Below are positions 57,905 to 64,000 of a DNA stretch of 64,000 nucleotides, in pieces. The position numbers and the translations under genes are program-made. Below the pieces are notes generated by a model. It ran no database searches. It was given only the letters and a program-made list of their open reading frames with translations, and was not told where the DNA came from. The DNA comes from Clostridium thermobutyricum DSM 4928 (lineage in GTDB: Bacteria > Bacillota > Clostridia > Clostridiales > Clostridiaceae), in the NCBI RefSeq assembly GCF_002050515.1, contig NZ_LTAY01000070.1, positions 1 through 64,000 on the forward strand, given 5' to 3'. Numbering within the stretch: position 1 is the stretch's first letter; each line of letters begins with the position of its first letter.

Positions 57905-57919
57905 GAGGAGGTGGCTGAT

Positions 57920-58234
57920 TTGAAAATACACGTTAAAAAGAACGACACAGTTATGGTTATATCAGGAAAAGATAAAGGTAAAACAGGTGAAGTTTTAAAA
58001 GTATATCCAAAAACTGGCAAAGTACTAGTTCAAGGAGTTAATATAGTAAAGAAGCACCAAAAAGCAACTAGAACTCAAGCTGAAAGTGCTATTATAGAAA
58101 AAGAAGCTGCTATAAACAGCTCAAAAGTTATGTTATATTGTACAAAATGCAAAAACACTACTAGAATTAGCAACAAAATCTTAGAAGATGGAGCTAAAGT
58201 TAGAGTGTGCAAAAAGTGCGGAGAAACATTCTAG
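57920..58234 (+). CDS. rplX: Ribosomal protein L24
   Basis: 104 residues. I choose TTG 57920 (KIHVKKNDTVMVISGKDKGKTG) because AGGAGG (57906-57911) overlaps the alternative GTG 57911 and stands eight bases before TTG. KOW domain at the start; early assembly protein. The C-terminus has two Cys pairs (CTKC, CKKC), the zinc-binding form of L24. Confidence 0.93.
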   Translation: MKIHVKKNDTVMVISGKDKGKTGEVLKVYPKTGKVLVQGVNIVKKHQKATRTQAESAIIEKEAAINSSKVMLYCTKCKNTTRISNKILEDGAKVRVCKKCGETF

Positions 58235-58256
58235 AATCTGAAAGGAGGGCATCGAT

Positions 58257-58796
58257 ATGACAAGACTTCAAGAAAAGTATGAAAAAGAAATAATTCAAGC
58301 AATGATGGAAAAGTTCGGTTATAAAAACATAATGGAAGTTCCAAGACTTGAGAAGATAGTAATTAATATGGGAGTTGGAGAAGCTAGAGAAAACCAAAAA
58401 GTTTTAGAATCAGCTGTATCTGACTTAACTTTAATAGCTGGTCAAAAGCCAATATTAACTAGAGCTAAAAAATCAGTTGCTAACTTTAAAATAAGAGAAA
58501 ACATGGCATTAGGATGTAAAGTTACATTAAGAAAAGCAAATATGTATGAATTTGCTGATAAATTAATGTCAATTGCTTTACCAAGAGTTAGAGACTTTAG
58601 AGGAGTTTCAAGTAAGTCATTTGATGGTAGAGGAAACTATTCTCTAGGAATTAAAGAGCAATTAATATTCCCAGAAATTGAGTATGATAAAATCGATAAA
58701 GTAAGAGGAATGGATATAATCTTCGTTACTTCAGCTAAGACTGACGAAGAAGCAAGAGAATTATTAAGATTCCTTGGAATGCCATTTGCTCAATAA
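58257..58796 (+). CDS. rplE: Ribosomal protein L5
   Basis: 179 residues; binds 5S r[17 protein letters not shown], the [21 protein letters not shown] loop and [24 protein letters not shown] are conserved. Preceded by AAAGGAGGG. Confidence 0.97.
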   Translation: MTRLQEKYEKEIIQAMMEKFGYKNIMEVPRLEKIVINMGVGEARENQKVLESAVSDLTLIAGQKPILTRAKKSVANFKIRENMALGCKVTLRKANMYEFADKLMSIALPRVRDFRGVSSKSFDGRGNYSLGIKEQLIFPEIEYDKIDKVRGMDIIFVTSAKTDEEARELLRFLGMPFAQ

Positions 58797-58811
58797 TAAG
58801 GAGGGAAACTT

Positions 58812-58997
58812 ATGGCACGTAAAGCAATGATAGAGAAATGGAACAGAGAACCTAAGTATAAGACTAGAGCTTATACTAGATGCAGAATATGTGGAAGACC
58901 ACACTCTGTATTAAAGAAATTTGGTATTTGCCGTATCTGCTTTAGAGAACTTGCATACAAAGGTCAAATCCCTGGTTGTAAAAAAGCAAGTTGGTAA
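58812..58997 (+). CDS. rpsN: Ribosomal protein S14, zinc-binding form
   Basis: 61 residues with CRICGRPH and CRICFRELA, the four-cysteine zinc-binding type (S14p/S29e), rather than the longer zinc-free paralogue some Firmicutes keep for zinc shortage. Start after AAGGAGGG. Confidence 0.97.
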   Translation: MARKAMIEKWNREPKYKTRAYTRCRICGRPHSVLKKFGICRICFRELAYKGQIPGCKKASW

Positions 58998-59029
58998 TAC
59001 TGAAGATATAGCGAAAGGAGGCACAATAA

Positions 59030-59428
59030 ATGGTTATGACAGATCCAATAGCAGATTTGCTAACTCGTATAAGAAATGCAAATGCTGTTAAACACGAAAT
59101 AGTTGAGGTACCTTCTTCAAACGTAAAGAAGGCCGTTGCAAATATATTATTACAAGAAGGATACATCAAAGAAATCGATGAATATAACGATGGTGTAGTT
59201 CCAATGTTAAGAATAGCTCTTAAATATGGAGCTAACGGTGAAAAAGTAATCACTGGTCTTAAGAGAATATCAAAACCAGGATTAAGAGTTTACTGCAAAA
59301 AAGATGAAACTCCTAAAGTACTTAATGGTTTAGGAATAGCTGTTATATCAACTTCAAAAGGAATAATGGTTGATAGAGAAGCTAGAAAGAACCAAGTAGG
59401 TGGAGAAGTTCTTTGCTACGTTTGGTAG
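59030..59428 (+). CDS. rpsH: Ribosomal protein S8
   Basis: 132 residues; [16 protein letters not shown] start and C-terminal [29 protein letters not shown] 59030 is preferred over ATG 59036 because it is eight bases from AAAGGAGG. In Escherichia coli S8 represses the spc operon; no such site was identified here. Confidence 0.97.
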   Translation: MVMTDPIADLLTRIRNANAVKHEIVEVPSSNVKKAVANILLQEGYIKEIDEYNDGVVPMLRIALKYGANGEKVITGLKRISKPGLRVYCKKDETPKVLNGLGIAVISTSKGIMVDREARKNQVGGEVLCYVW

Positions 59429-59489
59429 TACTAAATTTTAGAGATTAAGTTAAATTTATATAGATATATAAAATACAGGAGGTGCAATT

Positions 59490-60029
59490 ATGTCAAGAGT
59501 AGGTAGATTACCAATAGCTATACCTGCTGGCGTAACTGTTACTGTAACACCAGATAACGTTGTTACAGTAAAAGGGCCAAAAGGTGAGCTAGTTGAAGCT
59601 ATGCACAAAGACATTAATATAGCAGTTGAAAACAACGAAGTAGTTGTTACTAGACATAGCGATGTTAAAGAGCACAGAGCTCTTCATGGATTAACTAGAG
59701 CTTTAATAAACAACATGATAATTGGAGTTGAAAAAGGATTCCAAAAAACATTAATATTAAATGGTGTTGGATATAGAGCTCAAAAACAAGGAAGCAAACT
59801 TGTAATGAACCTTGGATATTCACATCCAGTTGAAATAGAAGCAATCGAAGGCGTAGAATTCGAAATACCAGAAGCTACTAAAGTAGTTGTAAAAGGAATC
59901 AACAAGCAAAGAGTTGGTGAAGCAGCTGCAAAAATCAGATCATGGAGAAAACCTGAACCATACAAAGGTAAAGGAATTAGATACGAAGACGAAGTGATCA
60001 GACGTAAAGAAGGTAAAACTGGTAAGTAA
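59490..60029 (+). CDS. rplF: Ribosomal protein L6
   Basis: 179 residues, two repeats; [14 protein letters not shown] start, and the C-terminal [19 protein letters not shown] near the sarcin-ricin loop. Preceded by AGGAGGTG. Confidence 0.97.
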   Translation: MSRVGRLPIAIPAGVTVTVTPDNVVTVKGPKGELVEAMHKDINIAVENNEVVVTRHSDVKEHRALHGLTRALINNMIIGVEKGFQKTLILNGVGYRAQKQGSKLVMNLGYSHPVEIEAIEGVEFEIPEATKVVVKGINKQRVGEAAAKIRSWRKPEPYKGKGIRYEDEVIRRKEGKTGK

Positions 60030-60050
60030 TAAAAGAAAGGAGTGATTTTT

Positions 60051-60410
60051 ATGTTCAAGAAGGTAGACAGAAAATCAAAAAGACTAAGACGTCACCTTAG
60101 AGTACGTAAGAAAGTTTTCGGTACTCCTGAAAGACCAAGACTTTCAGTATATAGAAGTGAGAAAAACATATATGCACAAATTATTGATGATATAAATGCT
60201 ATAACTTTAGTTTCAGCTTCAAGCTTAGAAAAAGATTTCTCTGCTAAAGGTGGAAATAAAGAAGGCGCTAAATTAGTAGGTGAATTAGTTGCTAAAAAAG
60301 CAATTGAAAAAGGATTAACTGAGGTAGTATTCGACAGAGGTGGATATGTATACCATGGTAGAGTTCAAGCATTAGCTGAAGGCGCAAGAGAAGCAGGACT
60401 TAAATTCTAA
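60051..60410 (+). CDS. rplR: Ribosomal protein L18
   Basis: 119 residues from ATG 60051; the frame opens at GTG 60042, but AAAGGAG ends at the base before that codon. Basic N-terminus [19 protein letters not shown] and C-terminal [27 protein letters not shown]. Binds 5S rRNA with L5. Confidence 0.96.
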   Translation: MFKKVDRKSKRLRRHLRVRKKVFGTPERPRLSVYRSEKNIYAQIIDDINAITLVSASSLEKDFSAKGGNKEGAKLVGELVAKKAIEKGLTEVVFDRGGYVYHGRVQALAEGAREAGLKF

Positions 60411-60430
60411 TAAAACAAGGAGGGAAATCA

Positions 60431-60928
60431 ATGAGAATCGATCCTAGTACACTAGACCTTAAAGAAAAGGTTGTTAATATAAATAGAGTTACTAAGGTTG
60501 TTAAAGGTGGTAGAAACTTCAGATTCGCAGCACTAGTTGTTGTTGGAGACGAAAACGGACACGTTGGAGTTGGTATGGGTAAATCTATCGAAATACCTGA
60601 AGCAATCAAAAAAGGAATAGAAGATGCTAAGAAAAATTTAGTTTCAGTTGCAATAGTTGAAAACACTATTCCTCACGAAATACATGGTAAATTTGGAACA
60701 AGTGATGTTCTAATAATGCCAGCTAAAGAAGGTACAGGAGTTATCGCTGGTGGGCCAGCAAGAATCGTACTTGAATTAGCAGGATTAAAAGATGTTAGAG
60801 CTAAATCATTAGGTTCAAATAATCCAAATAACATGGTAAAAGCAACAATCAGCGGATTAGCTAACTTAAGAACAGCAGAAGAAATTGCTAAATTAAGAGG
60901 AAAATCTGTTGAGGAAATATTAGGTTAG
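60431..60928 (+). CDS. rpsE: Ribosomal protein S5
   Basis: 165 residues; [32 protein letters not shown] contains the loop altered in spectinomycin resistance (VVKGGR intact here), followed by the C-terminal domain [13 protein letters not shown]. Confidence 0.97.
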   Translation: MRIDPSTLDLKEKVVNINRVTKVVKGGRNFRFAALVVVGDENGHVGVGMGKSIEIPEAIKKGIEDAKKNLVSVAIVENTIPHEIHGKFGTSDVLIMPAKEGTGVIAGGPARIVLELAGLKDVRAKSLGSNNPNNMVKATISGLANLRTAEEIAKLRGKSVEEILG

Positions 60929-60940
60929 GGGGAAATTGCA

Positions 60941-61120
60941 ATGGCTAAATTAAGAGTTACATTAGTTAAAAGCTTAATCGGTAGAAAGAAAGACCATATT
61001 GCTACTGCTAATGCCCTAGGACTTAAAAAGATCGGTAAAACAGTAGAGCATGAGGGAACTCCTCAAATAAATGGTATGATCAATAAGATAAACTACTTAG
61101 TAAAAGTAGAAGAAATATAA
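60941..61120 (+). CDS. rpmD: Ribosomal protein L30
   Basis: 59 residues starting at ATG 60941 behind [26 protein letters not shown], then [14 protein letters not shown] and a C-terminal strand. Matches the length of bacterial L30. It lies between rpsE and rplO as in other spc operons. Confidence 0.95.
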   Translation: MAKLRVTLVKSLIGRKKDHIATANALGLKKIGKTVEHEGTPQINGMINKINYLVKVEEI

Positions 61121-61137
61121 GAGGAGGTGCACTTAGT

Positions 61138-61578
61138 ATGAAACTTCATGAATTAAAACCTGCTGCTGGTAGCAGAAAAGCTCCTAAGAGAGTTGGTAGA
61201 GGTACTGGTTCAGGGTTAGGAAGAAATGCTGGTAAAGGTGAAAAAGGACAAAACGCTAGATCAGGCGGTGGAGTTAGACCAGGATTCGAAGGAGGTCAAA
61301 TGCCTTTATACAGAAGACTTCCTAAGAGAGGATTCACTAACATCTTTGCTAAGAAAATCGTTAGCATAAACGTTGATAGATTAAATGTTTTTGAAAACGG
61401 AACAGAAGTTACTCCAGAATTATTACTTGAGAGAAGAGTAATATCAAAAGTTATGGATGGAGTTAAAATTCTTGGTAACGGAAATTTAGATAAGAGTATA
61501 ACTCTTGTAGGATGTAATTTCTCAAAATCTGCTAAAGAGAAGATCGAAGCAGCTGGAGGAAAAGTTGAGGTGAAATAA
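61138..61578 (+). CDS. rplO: Ribosomal protein L15
   Basis: 146 residues; [21 protein letters not shown] start, the glycine-rich [42 protein letters not shown] segment in part, and C-terminal AAGGKVEV. Just three bases separate it from secY, as is usual. Confidence 0.97.
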   Translation: MKLHELKPAAGSRKAPKRVGRGTGSGLGRNAGKGEKGQNARSGGGVRPGFEGGQMPLYRRLPKRGFTNIFAKKIVSINVDRLNVFENGTEVTPELLLERRVISKVMDGVKILGNGNLDKSITLVGCNFSKSAKEKIEAAGGKVEVK

Positions 61579-61580
61579 TA

Positions 61581-62861
61581 ATGCTATCAACCCTACGTAA
61601 TGCCTGGAAAGTTCCAGAGTTGAGAAAAAGATTTTACTGGACAATATTTTTAGTAGCAATTTTCAGGATAGGAAGTCATATTCCTGTTCCTGGGATTAGC
61701 ACAGAATATTTAAAGCAAATGGCTCAATCTGGTAGTCTAGTTGGCTTCTACGATTTAATATCTGGAGGAGCCTTCAGTAGATTTAGTATTTTTGCATTGG
61801 GAGTAATGCCATACATCAATGCATCTATCATAATGCAGTTGTTAACAATTGCTATACCTTCTCTTGAGCAACTTTCAAAAGAAGGGGAAGAAGGAAGAAA
61901 AAAGATACAAAATATAACTAGATATGTATCTATGATTATATCAGTAATTCTTGCAATTGGGATGTTTATGACTATATCAAGAGTTCCGGGAGCAACAGCA
62001 GGTATGAAAACAGAACAAATTATTATTGTCATACTTGCATTAATTGTTGGGTCAACTTTTTGTATGTGGTTAGGTGATCAGATAACAGTAAAAGGTTTTG
62101 GAAATGGTATTTCAATATTGATTTTCATAAATATTATTTCTAGATTACCTATGGAATTAAACTCAATCTTAATGCTAAAAAGCCAAAATGAAATTAGCAT
62201 AGTTGAAGTTGTATTATTTATAGTTTTTGCTCTTGTGGCATTAGCTGTAGTAATATATTTCTCTCTAGCAGAGAGAAGAATTCCTGTTCAATATGCAGGA
62301 AAAGCTGTTGGAAATAAGATGACAAAAGCTCAATCAACTCACATACCTTTAAGTATTGTTGGTTCTGCGGTTATTGCGATCATATTTGCAATGTCTGTTA
62401 TGCAATTTCCACCAACTATAGCTGGATTTTTCCCAGATAAGTCATGGTCTATCTGGATAAGAAGTAATAGCATGAGTATATTTAATACTCAAACTTGGAT
62501 GTATCCAGTTGTTTATGCTATATTAACAATCTTCTTTACATGGTTCTATACTCAGGTTACGTTTAAGCCAGATGAGATGTCAGAAAATCTGCATAAATCT
62601 GCTGGATTTATTCCAGGAATAAGACCTGGTGAACCTACAACAGAATACTTTGAAAAAGTTTTAAATAGAGTGTCAGTTATTGGTGGTATATTTGCAGCTA
62701 TATTAGCTGTAACACCTATATTGATTTCAAATTATAGTTCACTGAAAGGTGTTCAATTTGGAGGAACAGCACTTCTAATTGTAGTAAGTGTTGCATTAGA
62801 CTTTATGAGAAGACTTGAGTCTCAATTAGTGATGAGACATTACAAAGGATTCCTTAAATAA
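61581..62861 (+). CDS. secY: Preprotein translocase subunit SecY
   Basis: 426 residues with ten predicted membrane helices; channel of the Sec translocon, with SecE encoded at 36006. FRIGSHIPVPGI in helix 1, the plug region SGGAFSRFSIFALGVMPYI, and the cytoplasmic loops with ERRIPVQYAGK and GFIPGIRPGEPT are diagnostic. Confidence 0.98.
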   Translation: MLSTLRNAWKVPELRKRFYWTIFLVAIFRIGSHIPVPGISTEYLKQMAQSGSLVGFYDLISGGAFSRFSIFALGVMPYINASIIMQLLTIAIPSLEQLSKEGEEGRKKIQNITRYVSMIISVILAIGMFMTISRVPGATAGMKTEQIIIVILALIVGSTFCMWLGDQITVKGFGNGISILIFINIISRLPMELNSILMLKSQNEISIVEVVLFIVFALVALAVVIYFSLAERRIPVQYAGKAVGNKMTKAQSTHIPLSIVGSAVIAIIFAMSVMQFPPTIAGFFPDKSWSIWIRSNSMSIFNTQTWMYPVVYAILTIFFTWFYTQVTFKPDEMSENLHKSAGFIPGIRPGEPTTEYFEKVLNRVSVIGGIFAAILAVTPILISNYSSLKGVQFGGTALLIVVSVALDFMRRLESQLVMRHYKGFLK

Positions 62862-62885
62862 GAATTAATAATGGAGATGATGCCA

Positions 62886-63530
62886 GTGAAGATTATATTA
62901 TTAGGTCCTCCTGGAGCAGGTAAGGGAACACAGGCAAAATCAATTAGTAATAGATATTCAATACCTCACATTTCAACTGGAGATATTTTCAGAAAGAATA
63001 TTTCTGAAAACACTCCATTAGGGGTAGAGGCAAAGAAATATATTGATAATGGGCAGTTAGTTCCAGATTCCGTTACTATAGACATGGTAAAGGATAGACT
63101 TCAACATGATGACTGTAAAAAAGGATATCTACTAGATGGATTTCCAAGAACAGTTGCTCAAGCTGAAGCTTTACAAGAATTCTTAGATAGTAGAAATGAA
63201 AAACTAGATACAGCTTTATGTATTGAAGTACCTAGTGAGTTTATACTTGAAAGAATGACAGGTAGAAGAGTTTGTCCATCATGTGGAGCAAGTTATCACA
63301 TTAAATTTAACCCAACAGCGGTAGAAGGAAAATGTGATGTTTGTGGAAGTGATGTTATACAAAGAAAAGATGATACAGTAGATACTGTAAAAGAAAGGCT
63401 TGATGTATATGAAAGACAAACACAACCACTAATTGATTTTTATAAAGACAAAAATTTACTTTCAACTGTTGATGGAACTCAAGCTATTAATTCAGTTTTT
63501 GAAAGTATCTGCAAAGTTTTAGGAGAATAA
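62886..63530 (+). CDS. adk: Adenylate kinase
   Basis: 214 residues from GTG 62886 ([17 protein letters not shown]). The frame begins at ATG 62871, but GGAGATG there is the likely ribosome binding site. P-loop GPPGAGKGT at 7-15, LLDGFPRT, and a zinc-binding LID with CPSCGASYH and CDVCGSD (four cysteines), typical of Gram-positive enzymes. Interconverts AMP, ADP and ATP. Confidence 0.95.
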   Translation: MKIILLGPPGAGKGTQAKSISNRYSIPHISTGDIFRKNISENTPLGVEAKKYIDNGQLVPDSVTIDMVKDRLQHDDCKKGYLLDGFPRTVAQAEALQEFLDSRNEKLDTALCIEVPSEFILERMTGRRVCPSCGASYHIKFNPTAVEGKCDVCGSDVIQRKDDTVDTVKERLDVYERQTQPLIDFYKDKNLLSTVDGTQAINSVFESICKVLGE

Positions 63531-63531
63531 G

Positions 63532-64000
63532 ATGATATTCAGAAAGAATGAATCTGAAATTTCTAAAATGAGAGCTGCAGGAATAGTAGTAGGTAAAACG
63601 CTTCTACTATTAGAGAAAAATATTAAGCCTGGTATAAGCACTGCAGAATTAAATAGGTTAGCAGATGAGTTCATAACTAAGCAAGGAGCCAAACCTTCCT
63701 TTAAAGGATTGTACGGATTTCCAGCAGCACTATGTATTTCTGTAAATAATGAAATTATTCATGGAATACCAGGAGAATATATCCTCAAAAATGGAGATAT
63801 TGTAAGTATTGATTGTGGAGCTTACTTAGATGGGTTTCATAGCGATGCGGCTAGGACATTTCCAGTTGGGGAAGTAACCGAAGAAGCTTTAAAACTTATT
63901 GAGGTTACAAAGCAATCTTTCTTTGAAGGTGTGAAATACGCTAGAGTAGGAAATAGATTGTCAGATGTATCACATGCAATACAGAGTTATGCTGAAAAAT
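63532..64000 (+). CDS. map: Methionine aminopeptidase type I (partial, cut by the window)
   Basis: The first 156 codons are present; the 3' end lies outside. Removes the initiator methionine from new proteins. His77 in IIHGIP, Asp94 in SIDCGA and Asp105 in HSDAARTF match the substrate and metal ligands of type I enzymes (the later His and Glu ligands are past the edge). One base separates it from adk; AGGAGA lies at the adk end. Normal order secY-adk-map. Confidence 0.95.
   Translation, partial: MIFRKNESEISKMRAAGIVVGKTLLLLEKNIKPGISTAELNRLADEFITKQGAKPSFKGLYGFPAALCISVNNEIIHGIPGEYILKNGDIVSIDCGAYLDGFHSDAARTFPVGEVTEEALKLIEVTKQSFFEGVKYARVGNRLSDVSHAIQSYAEK

Noticed and set aside
57511-58020. 169-codon minus-strand frame across rplN-rplX
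   Set aside because: Shadow of two certain ribosomal protein genes.

Overview
The window is about 30% G+C, uses strong AGGAGG ribosome binding sites, and reads as chromosome of an endospore-forming anaerobe of Clostridium cluster I. The grounds are a clostridial 2[4Fe-4S] ferredoxin, the sporulation genes gin, ricT and sigH, AGA/AGG arginine codons almost throughout, many TTG/GTG starts, and gene orders (tmk-darA-holB-ricT, ctsR-mcsA-mcsB-clpC, radA-disA, rlmB-rae1-sigH, secE-nusG-rplKA, S10-spc) shared by Firmicutes. I cannot name the species. I found no phage, transposon, CRISPR array or genomic island; this is a conserved core block.

Layout: 1-467 is the end of an rRNA operon (23S 3' end, 5S, tRNA-Phe, tRNA-Cys). 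643-4582 carries an LD-carboxypeptidase, a CorA transporter, a small membrane protein and an M20 amidohydrolase. 4711-8031 is the gin-tmk-darA-holB-ricT cluster plus a small HMA-like gene, followed by ferredoxin. 8339-9022 is a degraded-looking metallo-beta-lactamase-fold protein. 9170-13657 is the protein quality-control operon ctsR-mcsA-mcsB-clpC, with a promoter and CtsR operator. 13813-14998 is a thioredoxin reductase-like flavoprotein and a redoxin. 15241-19365 is pstSCAB-phoU, followed by a permease, a second redoxin, and nagR-nagB with its operator. 23013-28024 holds radA, disA, a conserved cysteine protein, a PIN-TRAM protein and ispD. 28334-34201 runs proS (with a T-box), cysS, mrnC, rlmB, rae1 and sigH. 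tRNA-Thr and the first tuf follow.

35805-51561 is rpmG-secE-nusG-rplKA, rplJL with its L10 leader, rpoBC, rpsL-rpsG-fusA and a second tuf. 52311 to the end is the S10-spc-alpha region: rpsJ through rplO, secY, adk, and a map gene cut by the window edge.

No gene cluster here looks like an undescribed system. The observations I rate highest are small: a tight group of DnaA-box-like sequences beside the rRNA/tRNA cluster; a CsoR/CstR-type palindrome just downstream of the trxB promoter, combined with loss of the usual NADPH-binding motif in that TrxB; an identical 17-mer containing a near-consensus sigma-F -10 upstream of gin and of the PIN-TRAM gene; a metallo-beta-lactamase-fold protein missing both its metal ligands and a normal start codon; and two tuf copies that differ by two clustered amino-acid changes.

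Many starts were moved inward from the longest open frame because the ribosome binding site lies inside the longer frame. These are noted gene by gene. All family assignments come from motif recognition by eye, not from database searches.
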